The notes under the pieces are model-generated. The model did not search any database. It had not been told where the DNA came from and saw only the letters and a list, made by a program, of their open reading frames with translations. From assembly GCA_036850595.1 (NCBI GenBank), contig CM072158.1:16197422-16261421 (forward strand): 64,000 nucleotides of DNA, given 5' to 3'. This stretch comes from Rhyacichthys aspro (Eukaryota > Chordata > Actinopteri > Gobiiformes > Rhyacichthyidae). Each line of letters opens with the position of its first letter. Position 1 is the first letter of the stretch. Made by a program: the position numbers and the translations under genes. Of this stretch, positions 12,700-24,790 are shown piece by piece.

Positions 12700-12812
12700 T
12701 GTCATACTTACTCTGTTTACTTGATTTACTCTACTTACTTTACATTTCTTAATTGACTCTCTCTACTTACTTTACCTTCTCTATTTACTCTGCTTACTTT
12801 TCTTACTCTGCC
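12700..12812 (+). repeat. Degenerate tandem repeat
   Basis: Roughly 13-15-bp units built on 'ctctacttactttac' recur with drift through this stretch. Similar words return at 13300-13345, suggesting an older, longer tract. Confidence 0.55.
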
Positions 12813-13884
12813 CAGAACAGTTATTGTGCACCATAGTGAAATTTTCCTTCGGCTCACCAATACATAAGACATATCAAAGACAAACATACTGCATAAAGTA
12901 CAGTCAGTCACAGTCGGTATAAAACACTGTCCATCTCTGAGGGTTGCAAGTTTCAAATTCATTCATGCTGTATTGAAAATATCCACTGCACATGAGAGAA
13001 ATTACCTTTTAAAGACAGCTTATTTGCCAGTGGGACTATATACCTGATTGCAAGAGCTCAAACTGACTAGAAAGAGGATGGGAACTGTCTGCCACAATAC
13101 TTCTGGCTTTACTTTATGTCCTTAGTTTCTGTCTTATTGGCCATTGACACAAGAGCATTTTTAGTAATATACTCAGTGTTGTAACAGAAGTTGAGGTAAG
13201 TCTAAAATTGTGCCAAGGTATTTAAAACCACTGACAATCTCAATACTCTGCCCATTGAGTGCAACAGGTTGTATTTTCATGTATTTTTCTTGGTTAGGCT
13301 CACATTACTTATTTATTTTGCTTACTTTATTTACCGTACTTACGTCACTGTTTTTAATTTCCTTCAATTTTAAATCCTTACCAGTGCTGTTGGTGTTGAG
13401 TGGTTCGTTTACAAATTCTATAAAGTTTACTCAAATCTACTTTTCTCTAATAAATGAAAAAAAAAAAAATCTCTTTCTCACACTTTTGCACCTGCCTTTA
13501 AAACTTTTTTACTTTACTCTCACTCATTTATTGCTTGAGTATGAAAATAGAAAACAAAACAAAAAAGTGAAATAAAAATTAAAAAATTACATTATTGTAA
13601 TGGTTCCAGTGCTTAAAGGTATAACATGCATAACTTGCTGTATTTTACTTTCTTTTGTGAGAGTTAAACAATGAAAAACAACCCTCCCATGTAAACAAAT
13701 GAGGAAAAGTGGTGCAATACAGTGAATAATTTTGCAATGCCTTCACTTTGACATAGATTTGCAAATAAGTGTTAATATTTGTGTCATTTTTTAAATCCAA
13801 ATTCTGCCTGTGAAGTCAGGTGTTCGTAGCTGTAAATTAAGGTGATCGTGGCTATTTAGATTTATTCTTTTTCAGCATGGAAAC
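12813..13884. other. Non-genic DNA
   Basis: No gene is seen. The 121-codon plus-strand frame at 13210-13575 is rich in Leu, Phe and Lys, as expected of pyrimidine- and A-rich simple sequence, and crosses an A-run at about 13457-13469; I treat it as chance. Confidence 0.5.
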
Positions 13885-14165
13885 CGCACCAATGCATAGA
13901 TGCTTTCAGAGTAAGTTGACAGTGAGTGACGCGGTACTAACACAAAACCAATGTATTCGGTATATATTTCTGGTGATACTACTTTTATGAAGAGAAGGAA
14001 TAAACCACAACTTTACAAAAACTAAGTGTTAAGAAGCCCATAATTGAATAAGAAAAACATAAATGGTCGCTAGAGGTAAATGCTAATGAACAGGAGATTA
14101 AACTATAGTCACAGCAGAACAGCTTGAAGCCACTATAATAACGGTTGCACTTCTAGAACCAGACA
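13885..14165 (+). repeat. Dispersed repeat family B, copy 1
   Basis: It aligns with 16405-16690 by shared words in order: 'atgcatagatgctttcagagtaagt', 'tacttttatg', 'gttaagaagc', 'attgaataagaaaaacat', 'ggtaaatgctaa' and 'agcagaacag'. The class is unknown. The two copies are about 2.5 kb apart in the same orientation. Confidence 0.6.
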
Positions 14166-14891
14166 TTAATGTAGGTCTTTGAAATTAGCACATATACTAA
14201 CAGCAGGTAGCCCACTGTAAGACACACCATCCGTAGCCCCCCACTATTGTTAATTAAGTCATTCATTTTCCTGGTCTTTCCTCTCAAAATGTTACAAAAT
14301 GGAGCAGTAACCTATAGACGGACATCTCCCAATGTTTGAAAGCTTCAAATAAATCCAAAATGAGAAAGCTGTCTGGACAAATGACCAAATTGTCTGTGGT
14401 TAGCAAATCCAATAAATTGAAACAGAAAGGTCTCCTATCTCAAAGTGATCTTAGATACTTTTAATAGATATGTGAGGCAGAAATGGGGCACGAAGAACAA
14501 AGGAAAGCGATGAGGCATTGACCCCGCAAATGAACAATCATATCAAAGGAAATTTAACTGAAACTCAGACTTGGGAAAGCGTTAGAACGTTCAAAGGGGT
14601 TTCTCAAATAGTTTTTCCGCCCTTGTTTTCATCTCATCAAACTAAGTAAATGAACTGATTGTGACGCTGCAACAACTCGACAGGAGCTGGGTACAGAGCA
14701 GTGGGCGGCTCAGCAGTGGTTCAGTTTGGATTATTGAGAGAAGAGAAGTCAAACAAGGGTCAGGCTCCAAAATTTGATAAAATTGCAGTTCAGGCCAGAT
14801 GTAGAAGGAAAGGAAGAGTCAGCTGCACATTTGATATATATCAATCATATCAATTTAACACACCGTTTGCAGTTTTATACCACCATTTATA
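14166..14891. other. Non-genic DNA
   Basis: No gene is recognised. The small plus-strand open frame at 14701-14925 runs into the hAT element boundary and is not considered real. Confidence 0.5.
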
Positions 14892-15511
14892 CTTTAAAGC
14901 TGGGGTGTCAAACTCAAAACAGTGAGGGGCCGCAATAGTTAATAGGAAATCTTTCAGGGGCTGAAAATGGTGACACTTGGGGAGCTTTTATCAGGCTTCA
15001 TCTTCATTTGAGTCTTACAAAAGTTATCTTTAATGTGATTTTTCTTCCTTACAGGTTTTAGTTGGATTTGAACAGGTTTTATATGTACTTGAACAGGTTT
15101 TAGTTGGATTTGAACAGGTTTTATGTGTTTGAACAGGCTTTAGTTGGATTTGGACAGGTTTTAGTTGGATTTGAAGAGGCTTTAGTTGGATTTGAACAGG
15201 TTTTAGTTGGATTTGAACCGGTTTTAGTTGGATTTGAACAGGGTTTTGTTGGTTTTGAAAAGATTTTAGTTGGATTTTAACCAGGTTTTCATTGGATTTG
15301 AAGAGGTTTTGGGTGGATTTTAACAGGTATTGGTAGCATTTCACAGGTTTTGATGGATTTGAACAGGTTTTATTTATCTTAAAAACTGGCTAAACCAATA
15401 AAACCTAGTGGCAAATATATCTCCTTCTAAATGTATTGGAGGGCCACATAAAACATTGCAAAGGGCCACATTTGGCCCCCGGGCCTTGAGTTTGACACGT
15501 GTGCTTTAAAG
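14892..15511. mobile_element. hAT-type non-autonomous DNA transposon, complete
   Basis: The element spans 14900-15503 and is flanked by an exact 8-bp direct repeat, ctttaaag, at 14892-14899 and 15504-15511; an 8-bp target duplication is the hAT signature. The ends are inverted around 'gtgtcaaactcaa': left 'ctggggtgtcaaactcaa', right 'ttgagtttgacacgtgtg'. Just inside are the typical 'ggggccgcaat' and 'ggccacatttggcccccggg' words of a widespread vertebrate hAT miniature family. It has no transposase. Most of the interior is a minisatellite (15052-15375). Confidence 0.85.
15052..15375 (+). repeat. 21-bp minisatellite inside hAT element
   Basis: About fifteen to sixteen head-to-tail units of 19-22 bp, consensus near 'ttttagttggatttgaaca' followed by GG, with growing drift to the right. 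The minus strand reads as an open frame with a seven-residue period, which is a by-product of the 21-bp unit. Confidence 0.9.
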
Positions 15512-16404
15512 GATCAAAAAAAGTGAAGTTGACCTTTGATTCTTTGTAAAATAAGAGCAACCAGTAATATTATCCAATTATCATAATCCAGTAATCTAAT
15601 CTTTGTGGGTGATTTTTCAACAACATAAAGAAGACTGTTTAAAACATCAGTGACCTTTGACCTGTGTGTTAAGGAATCATTTAAACAGAAAGAAAGACTT
15701 CTCAAAGGTGTTGCTTTAAACATCATACAGAGAAATAGTCTGATATACTAATTTTCACAACAGACTTTTTTTACCCATACAGATGCTCCACAAAAATGAT
15801 AACCTGCTCGTTTTAATAAGAAACTAACTCAATTTGGAGTTGTTTAGGTGTTTGTTCTGGCTCAAAATGTGTGAGGGAGAACTATTTTTTTATTTTTTTT
15901 TTGGAAACAGGCTGCGACTTCAACTTGACATCGTGCAGTTTGAAATCAGGTTTCAACTCATTGTTTCGTTCATTACCGGCTGCAAGCTGTGAATCATAGC
16001 TGTTGGGAAAGTTGCTAATGGTATCCCTGCCGGTTCTGTCAGGTCACTCGGGGTGGGAACACTTGGAGACGAGTTTATAAAGGTTCAGACAGTGATAGTC
16101 TAATCTTAGCTCTGCAAAGATTAGAGCATATAATGATAACCTGTTATCAACGGCTGTCGCTCTGTGTCAGCTCCGGATAAAGAAAATGTCAGGTGCTAAC
16201 TTCACTGAGCACAATACACTATACTGCACTTTTAGTTCCAGATATCATGGAGATTGCAAAGGACGTTCTATGAGCTCTACTAATTTTTTGCCAAATATCT
16301 TAATACTGATGTTTAGTGAGCTAATGGTCATTTTGATTATTATTAAAAAATGTAATTGTATAAAGTGATGGGTCATAATACAATATTGTGGCATCTGGAT
16401 TTTC
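15512..16404. other. Non-genic DNA
   Basis: No gene is seen. A T-rich run lies at about 15884-15901. Confidence 0.5.
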
Positions 16405-16690
16405 AGGTTGGGCAGCAGCGATGCATAGATACGTTTAAAGTAAGTCAGTGACTGAAGCAGGACTGACAACACAGCAATATTCTTGGTAATATTACTTTTA
16501 TGTGAGCGTAGAAACATATCATACAAGAGCAGAGAGTTAAGAAGCAGACAATTGAACAAGAAAAAAAAAACATTAATGGTAACTAGTGGTAAATGCTAAC
16601 AGAACCAGAACATCGTGATAGTTCACAATAGAACAGTCTGGAGTCTCTGATAACAGATGCACTTTAAGGATTTTTGCAGATTAGAGTCTG
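16405..16690 (+). repeat. Dispersed repeat family B, copy 2
   Basis: This is the partner of 13885-14165; see that entry for shared words. Both copies carry 'ggtaaatgctaa' and 'gttaagaagc' at matching spacing. The open frame antisense to it is a shadow. Confidence 0.6.
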
Positions 16691-17419
16691 ACCTTGGCCA
16701 TGTGTAGAAAAAAAGACCAAAAAGACAAAATCTGATTTGCTTCTGAAATCAGACCTTTAAACAATACATAAAGCCAGATCACACTTTTATATGAAATGCT
16801 ATTCAGATCAAATATATTGTCATCACGCACAGACTAGTAACTTGAGACTTTTTGTACTTATTGTCCCTCCAGAGAACTTGTCCAAAGTGGCATGAGACCA
16901 CCACCTTTTTTGTTTGACAAGGTTAAGAAATGCATTTACATTTATCTAGGTTGAATGGAGGCATATTTAACCTGACAGAAGACACATGAATCTGAATGAT
17001 TGATGAAGAACACAAAGCTAAAGAGAAAGTCTCCATTTCTATAGATGTTTTTGTTGGAACTGCCCCCGTTACACCATCAGGCATGAGTTGCAAAAACATG
17101 GAAATTTATGCAGTAAATGTCGAATTTATTTCTACATTCCACAGTTAAATGCTCGCATACTCGTTTGATATTTTTATGTACATTTAATCACTGTATTTAA
17201 CCTATTGTTTAGTAGCATAGTTAACTGTGTTTGAACTTTCCCACTTTACTTCCCTGGCTTTGTTTAAATGACCAGAAATGTCGCAGCAAAGTACAACCAT
17301 TACTTGATTTAACTGTGCATCTAAAATAACAATACCTGCTTTTTCTGTAATCTGCTTGTAGAACTCAAAAAATAGATGGAAGTTTTATAACTGACCTTGC
17401 ATCCAAACAGAGTGTGAGT
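16691..17419. other. Non-genic DNA
   Basis: No gene or repeat family is recognised. Confidence 0.5.
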
Positions 17420-17650
17420 AAATCTCTACAAAGACATCCCCTCAGTGGCAGAATGCAGTAATGTGGATGTTTTTTGATCCTGTTCTCTCGGGCCAAGACC
17501 ACTGGCCTCTATCCAAATGAGCAGAGCACTGACAAAAGACTGCATTAGCAGCACCGTGATTCAAGCCAATACACCATTTGTATTCTCCGAGGGTGGACAC
17601 AAAGATGATTAGTCGAGATGTTCCTGCAGCACGAAACAAGGTGTGCTAAC
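17420..17650. other. Candidate conserved noncoding block
   Basis: A GC-richer, repeat-free stretch with several CpGs ('tctcgggccaagacc', 'ttctccgagggtgg', 'gattagtcgagatg'). A minus-strand frame of 65 codons spans it but has no splice sites at sensible places and no known motif. Regulatory role inferred. Confidence 0.22.
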
Positions 17651-20152
17651 ATTAATTTACTGCAACCGGTAAATGACTTAATGAGACACAGATTGTCCAT
17701 TCAGTCTACGGATGTCGTTTAATTGGATTAAGTCTTTTGATTAATGATGATTTGAGTTGCTCATAATATTTAGATTTGTTTCTAATGCTCCATACCACTT
17801 GTTATTAGGTAAAGGTAGATTAACTTGCTTTTTTCCCATTGTCATTTTCCAACATTAAATGAATGTTTTGAAATATTGTATGGGTTGTGTTCTTTTTCAC
17901 GCTAAGGAAACATGTATCCCTCTACAATTAAATTCTTTCTTTGCAACCAACAATGAATGCAATCCATTTTGAAAGTATGAGGTATACAGTATAGGGTCAG
18001 TCACTAAAAGCTCAGATAGGACTCTTAAGAACCTGAAGAATCTAAGGCTAATGCATTGATGAATGTACTGTAGATAATAAACATTCAGAACATAACTACA
18101 GCTAGAACTATAGCTTCATGGATGTAGACAGAGCTTCAAGACTTTCTTTTATAACAAACTAAACTTTACTCATCTAAATTTTTTGACATTCCCATCGAGG
18201 CCCATTGTGAACCTGTCTATCTCCTAAAATCTAAAATAGGCCGCCAGTGAAAGCTCGGGTCTAAAAATATACATCAATGTGCTAAAAAGTAAATGTGCAA
18301 CATCAGCTGAATGTTGCAGTCAAATGTGCAGTAGGCAGAGAATAATTCTAGTCAAAGTGCAGTTATGTTAAGTCTCTGTGGCTGCACTGTTTACAAGAAA
18401 AGCTTTTAAAAATCATCTGGACGAAGGTTTGAAAAGGAAGATGAACTTAGTCAATTCTGAGTTTAACTGATAGAGAGCTGAGGGAGGGGTTTAGCCTAAA
18501 ACTACTGTGACTGGACAAGGCTGATGAAAGTTTATAGCCAGTGTTATAAATTCAAGTGTGGCATTGTATTCGTCTAGTATGTTTCTGACAGATCCCATTG
18601 GACAGGCTCAACATAAACAGTACATAATAACTGACCATCATCCGAGCAACATTGATACAGACTGTTTGATCTGAACATTCCTGGCCCATCTTGTGACATG
18701 CCTCTGGTGAGAAGAAGTACTGCTGACTAAAACTGAGCACAAATAAATCCTCGAGAGTGCCTCCAGCGTGGGACATTGCATGGTTCCCAATTCTGTTTTT
18801 GCGCAACATGATTTTGTCCGAAAAGCAGTTTTGTGATTTACACCTGATTGTTGTATTTCACGTGGCAGATTGCTCCAGCCAGTCTACTATGTTAGAAAAG
18901 GGACAAAACAGACTGCATGCTCTGAAGCACTTATCTGTCTACATCCTGCCCAATGATTTGTACAAGTAGGTGGCTTTTGAGGAAACTTTCCACAAATCTC
19001 TACAAACCAGGTTCAATCTTTGGTATTTTCTGATTTTCCTTGATTGTAAAATGAATCACTGTCTCGACTTGATCCTGACAGAAAAATGTCAAATATCTGC
19101 CAGATGCTTTGGCCTAAAACCTAAAACAATCAAAAGGCTCAATAAAAATGTCATATTACATTTTACAGGTCTGTCTCTTCGATATAAACATCACAGACAA
19201 CAATATCTACATAAACAAAAGTTGATTTTTACCAAAAGATAGATATTTCTTGTATCTGCAGCCCAACATTTTGTACAATATTTGCAATCTTTTATGATTG
19301 TTAGTCTGATGCATGTTAATCTATGAATTGTAAGATGCCAAGAGCATTGTTGGCTACATTTTAAATGATAATAAAACAAGAGATTGCCATAAATCATTAG
19401 CATATTGTCATAGCTAACCACTTAAAGAGGTTAAATATACTATGGATATTGATTTCAGGTCTGCAGGAAACAGTATAGTAGTATTTTCATTTTTGACTAT
19501 GTTCATACAGCAGTAAGATTGATCTTCTGTGATCCTTTCAGACTGTGAAATGTAAAATGCCACAACATGTAATTTTGCCATGACTAAGTTATTGTTTGGT
19601 GATGGCAAACTCACACAATGTGACAGGTTTTGAGAAAGAGGTAATTTCAAAAACTTACCCTATTCAGTTTACTAGCATATAAATAAAAACCTCAATTTTC
19701 CTTTCTGATTTTCTCAAACATTATTTTACAAGCAGAAATTACATAACACCTGAGAGAAACCATTATAATCAAGAACCAACATTTAAGTCCTTGTACAACT
19801 GACATGTTTTCACAAAGTACCTCACAAATGTAATTGCAAAAAAGGAAAGATCAAACAAACCAACCAAAGGAAAAAAAAAATTGAAAAAACTGATCACATT
19901 GGTTCTGACTGAATCACAGTTGATTAAGGTGACAGCCTTAACCAGGTCATTGTTATTTTCAAGATATGCAGCACACACATTTTCAACAAATGTGATGAAA
20001 ACAAAATAAATCAATTTACCATGTTGCCCCTTTCTTACCTTCCAAAACTCTCTAATTATATTCCCGTGTTGTGTGTCTGTTACTGGAAAGTCCCTTTGGT
20101 TGTTTTGAATGTATTTGTTTTATGATTTATACTCATCATGATACCTTGGGGT
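17651..20152. other. Non-genic AT-rich DNA
   Basis: No gene is recognised. Several small open frames on both strands in 18552-20014 overlap one another without domain or splice support. Confidence 0.5.
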
Positions 20153-20235
20153 TAGCCTCCTGCCTCACAGCAAGAAGGTTTTGTGCTTGATGCTCACTAC
20201 AACAGGCAATGGCCTTTCTGCTGGAGGTACAGGTC
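20153..20235 (+). repeat. SINE-like head fragment
   Basis: 'ctgcctcacagcaagaaggtt' matches the head of the SINE-like family at 30642. It decays within about 80 bp and is followed by a short (GGTCA)n at about 20231-20247. Confidence 0.45.
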
Positions 20236-20884
20236 AGGTCAGGTCAGTTTGGCAACACTGGCCACTGGTTCCATCAGTGTGGTTCGCTTTGAAAAGGGTC
20301 AAACAAAACACAGCTGTCTGTTGATTGGACAATATATAATAGTTAATTATTAGAAGCAAAATGAAAAACACAAAATGATGTTTTCTAAAATAAAGCATGT
20401 TTTGTTGATAAACTGCTGTTGTCAGTTTTCACAGTGTTTTGACAGTGTTGGCTTTTTACAACTTTAGTTCTGTTGCATTCACTGTATACATTGCCACTTG
20501 AGCATGACATGTAAGATCTAACAGTGAGTAGAAAAGAGCCTTCTTTATTAATGTTAAAAAAGGAGTAATCTGGAAACAATCTTATTGTACTGTTTATTGC
20601 AGTCTCCACTCCAGTTCATACACACCTACCCACCTTGCCTCCAGTGTCTGTGGTTCTGGGGTACGAGTTTGTGATTGTCTTTGGCATTGAAGTCTTTTGA
20701 GTGCCTTACAAAACAGTATATAAAATCAAATCCATAATACATTAATTATTGGCAATGCACCTAAGTTTTAAAAGTTTGAAGAAAAAAAAACAAAAAAAAA
20801 CTTTCTATATCTGGAGCTTTTGTACTTGTATATTTGAATACACTATTAGGGCTCATTGCACTTTAGATAGAATACATTCTCCAC
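20236..20884. other. Non-genic DNA
   Basis: No gene is seen; A-runs occur at about 20781-20800. Confidence 0.5.
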
Positions 20885-21235
20885 ATTTTCTTCCTGTTGC
20901 CTTCAGCGGCGGAAAAGTGCCAAGAGAACAAAGGCTAAAAATTGCCATCTCTGTCTGCAATTAAGTGTGACATGTGTGCTTCGCTCAAGTGCTGAACAGT
21001 TTTTCTTTCCCTTGAAACATGAGCTCGTTTTTAGTGGAAAGCTGCATGGCAGAATCAGGCTGCCCTGGCTGATTAGAAGTCCTCCAAGCAGAGGTGATTT
21101 GGATCGGAGGTTGGCCCACTGTGTCATGCAATCTCCATCCTGACAGAACAAATGCTCCGATGCAAAAGCTCCTCTGTAACGGCCACTCATTAAACACATT
21201 GTGCAGAGGCTGGTCCTCAACATGAATTTTACAAT
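20885..21235. other. Candidate conserved noncoding block
   Basis: This repeat-free stretch of balanced composition includes 'cttcagcggcggaaaagtgcc' and 'ggatcggaggttggccc'. A minus-strand frame of 106 codons covers most of it, but it starts inside low-complexity sequence and has no recognised domain. I infer a conserved element more readily than an exon. Confidence 0.22.
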
Positions 21236-21744
21236 GTACTGGAAAGAACCCTGAACGTTATGGTAATAGCAAGGTCTGAAATCTAATTTCTATTCACTGA
21301 TTTTTGATTATTCTGGTTACAATGGCGCCTGATGGTCCATGGAAAACGTTGATATTTTAATAGCAATATGTATTAAATCTGTCAACGAACTGTGCAAAAA
21401 TAGGATATGCTAATCAGGGTCACTTGTGTAAAAACAGTAGTTGGGAAAGTTCAGACTGCATTTCAGTGCATGTAGTTATTAAGGAGCAAGCTCTGGTTGT
21501 TTTCTTCACAAACCACACTTACCAAGAACAAGTCAAGAACAAGAAAAGACCAAGACCAGGACATGAATAAAGAATAATGTAGATAAGTCAAATAGTTGTG
21601 GTCTGGATCAGTCTTGATGTCTACCACTCAGACATAGCTGAGTAAAAATCAATTCACATTTGAGACAAAAATGAGACCTTTAAAAGGTGATCTTAAAACC
21701 GCTCTCAAGTCTCTGGTATGACATCAAGGAATATAGGTTAGGAC
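21236..21744. other. Non-genic DNA
   Basis: No gene is seen. Words such as 'accaagaccagg' at about 21545-21560 hint at an old repeat scrap. Confidence 0.45.
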
Positions 21745-21935
21745 AGATGTTCTACTGTTGGAGCCTGTCCCAGCTACTGTGGGTGTGAGGTGGGGTACAC
21801 TCTTGATCCCTAATACCACCACCGTCACATTCATTTAAATTAATTTATTTAGATCCATCAGTTCATATATACATTCATGCCTTTGGCCAGTGGGAGGAAC
21901 AGGCCCGAAAACAGACCCTTGGGGTTCCCCAGAAA
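21745..21935 (-). repeat. Old SINE-like copy, reverse orientation
   Basis: The order 'ggagcctgtcccagctactg', 'ggtggggtacac', 'tacattcatgcctttgg', 'gtgggaggaac' is the reverse complement of the family at 30642 and parallels the fresher reverse copy at 29597. The head is missing. Confidence 0.6.
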
Positions 21936-23009
21936 AGTAGTTTGCCATTTTCTTGGAAGTAAACAAAACACTTCTCATAGCACTTTGGTACAAACTGATT
22001 GCATTACAATGTGCTGTCACATTTTAGCAAAGAAAAAGTAAAAAAAAAAAAAGGAATGCTTTCCCATCCGTTGCATGTCAATGTGGTGTGGTGATGAAAT
22101 TGGAAGGTACGGCAAAAGGTCATTGAGATAGTGCCGTTAGCTGTCAAAACACCACACAGCAAAGACTTCAAGAAAATTCACTAAGATAATTGGATTGCAC
22201 TAACCTTTAATAAAACCTTTTAGTGTCCATTTGGCTGTGAGACATCAGAGGTCTCAAGTGTGTTTGAGGATAGTACATCTAAGTGTTCCTATATAAGGCT
22301 TAATAACAACTGCATTAGATTGGAGCTTTGGACACTTGGGGGCAGCTTATCAATCCACAACTTTGAGGTAGCATTAGCATTCATTTAGAGTTCTGTACCC
22401 TCCCCAGTGAATATTGTCACTGTCACTGCTTTGTAAAGTCTTGACCTGGTTAAATGGAATGTACATGAAAGGTTTGAAAACTGAGCTATACATTACTGGG
22501 CCTTTCAAAGATGCAAAACTGATTTGTTAATATGAAAAATAGGTATGAACAGATCCAGCTATTTTAGTACTGATACCAATCTGGGTGCCTCTGTATCTGC
22601 GAGCACCCATACTGAATAGATACCATTGTGCTTCAGTGGGTTTATGGTGAGAGCCTTGGAGCTGTAAATGTGCAACAGGAATTAAGTGAAGTAATCCAAA
22701 TTAATTATCAAATTTCAAAATATCTAAAATTTAACTTCAATTCCAGTATGAAACAGATTTAAAATAAGTAATTAGAAATTATACTCGAACATTTTTTTGG
22801 AAACCCTCCCAGTTGTGCCAACAACAATAATTTCCCTCTGAGCCAATAATTGCAGTAAATGGATTTGATAATTTTTGTAAAGAAAACAAAACGAAAACAA
22901 AAACAAACTAACAATCTGCTGCGATGGACGTCCATCTAAAAGGTGTAATGTGAGGATTTGTAAAGCCCAGTGTGAGTGCCTTGTGAGCGGACTATGGCAC
23001 ATTAAGACT
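21936..23009. other. Non-genic DNA
   Basis: No gene is seen. It contains an A-run at about 22039-22052 and a CTCF-like motif at 22331-22346. Confidence 0.5.
22331..22346 (+). promoter_or_regulatory. CTCF-like motif
   Basis: 'gacacttgggggcagc' resembles the consensus core CCACTAGGGGGCAGC with two or three mismatches. It has the same orientation as the motifs at 2049 and 5678. Weaker match; binding not shown. Confidence 0.3.
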
Positions 23010-23430
23010 ACTTGGCCCTGAGTGACCATTAAGCCATATCCAAGAATGCAGCTGCTGCCTCATAATCACCTGTGTGCTGTGAGGATTGCTATCTTTTTCA
23101 AACTTCAACTTTTACATCTGGTATCACCTTCAGACAGACCACAGCCATGCCACTTTTTCATCCCGTTTTATGAGCGATGCAAAAAAGTATGGGAGACAAT
23201 CAATCACTACAACAACAGTCCGGTGTTGAGCCTGCGGGCTTTGCCTTTCGCAAGAAATTAAGCTGGAGAAAATTACATTCTCTGACCTCCTGAGGAGAAA
23301 GAGTGGTCCTCCAGCCACACCAGGCTTAAATGTTAAAACCCCACACTGCTTAAAAATACTGCTCTGGCCTCTGACGTGTAATGAGATCCATTAAGCAAGA
23401 AAGGCCTAATTAAAGAAGTTAATAGGGACT
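23010..23430. other. Candidate conserved noncoding block
   Basis: A repeat-free stretch with retained CpGs ('gagcctgcgggctttgcc', 'gacgtgtaatgag'). Overlapping open frames on both strands at 23022-23318 point to low stop density rather than to a gene. Regulatory role inferred. Confidence 0.22.
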
Positions 23431-24479
23431 ATGTTCTAGTGACATTTCTGCTACTGCCTCGAAGAAAAGCTAAGATTGACTTGAATACTATGGTAGAATA
23501 CAATAGCAATGGTCTTTGAAACAGAAAACTAACTAGACATTGACAGAAACAGAGATGTGAATTCTGTAATTGTACCAATCAAGAGGCTTTTTCCATTCAT
23601 TTTAATTAGTCCTATTACTGCCTTTTAGCTTTTGACAGTTTAATGTTGAAAAGTTATGAGTAATTGAAAGTCAGGGTGGATGTATATACACTTATGGGTG
23701 CTTTTTTACATTTAAATTCATCACTTAGTGCAGTATATATACATCCTTTGACATTAAATTATCAGAAAGATACATGCTCACCACTGCAACAAAAGCAGCA
23801 GCATTTTCTATTTATTCTAAGCTAAAAAATCATAACATTTTCGAACTTTTGACTCTCATGTATGTTTAACAGTGAAATTTGATTGATCTCAGAGTCAGGC
23901 ATATTGTCTGATGTTTATCATTAGCAGATGGAGAAGAATGCTACGGAAGCTATACCCTTCACATATTTCTGACTACTCTCAACCCATGTGTGTGTTTTTG
24001 CTGTAAACAATATTAATTTGTAAATTGTCTATGCCTATAATAGGAACGCATTGTTTTGTGACTTTAGGGATGTGCATGCTACCTACATCAGGCAGGTCTC
24101 AGTTGAACAGTCTTTGATGAGGAAGCACAGGGCCAAAAACAACCCGAGTATAACTTTTCCATTATAACATTAAGCACATCCAATGACTTGATGACAATGA
24201 TCTCATAGCTTTTAGCCTTTCGCTGATGTAGTCTTCATCCTTTGTGAGCATAAAAAGGCTGACTACTGTCCTCTACCCACTCATTTACAGCACACAGGCA
24301 GTTGCCTCTTGCTGTTTTTTTCCACAAATTTGGAAATAAATAAAAGTGACTGTAAATACCAGCGATTTCTAAAGGTTTGATTCAAAATGTACTTCTCAGA
24401 CTACAAAAATACACCACTGAAGTCTAACATTTCAAGGATTTTAAGCACCTCTTGCTCCTTTACATTCACTCCTTGTCCT
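23431..24479. other. Non-genic DNA
   Basis: No gene or repeat family is recognised. Confidence 0.5.
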
Positions 24480-24790
24480 TCTCTCTGACTTTGAGTTTGC
24501 CCGTTGTATCGGCCCCATGTTACACTCACAGCTCTTATCATCTTGGAAACGCTCGGCGGCACAGATGACTGGTATGATTTCTGCTCCTTATTGGCGCGGC
24601 TTGTCCCAAATGCATTTTCCGCGAGATGTTTGACAGACTCCAGCTTTATGGCACACCGCTGCTGTCTCCGGGAAATGCATTTGATAATTTGACATATTAA
24701 TTAATCTCTATGGGCAGCTAAAAGACCACTAAAATAAATCAACTCTGCTGTAGTGCCCACTTAAATCACTCTGTTCCTCTGCTGAATATA
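24480..24790. other. Candidate conserved noncoding block
   Basis: Rich in distinctive words: 'acgctcggcggcacagatg', 'ttattggcgcggc', 'ttttccgcgagatg', and two copies of 'aaatgcattt' (about 24610-24620 and 24673-24682), which match an octamer-like ATGCAT core. It ends in 'gacatattaattaatc'. CpG retention next to very AT-rich flanks makes it one of the better conserved-element candidates here. Confidence 0.3.

Noticed and set aside
13210..13575. 121-codon plus-strand frame rich in Leu and Phe, like a membrane protein
   Set aside because: Pyrimidine-rich simple sequence yields Leu/Phe/Ser runs by itself, and the frame crosses an A-run; no acceptor, donor or conserved motif.
15030..15344. Minus-strand open frame with a repeating seven-residue peptide
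   Set aside because: The period equals the 21-bp minisatellite inside the hAT element. It stays open because 21 is a multiple of three, not because of selection.
20885..21235. Overlapping 70- and 106-codon minus-strand frames
   Set aside because: Two frames open over the same bases indicate low stop density, not a gene. Kept only as a conserved-element candidate.
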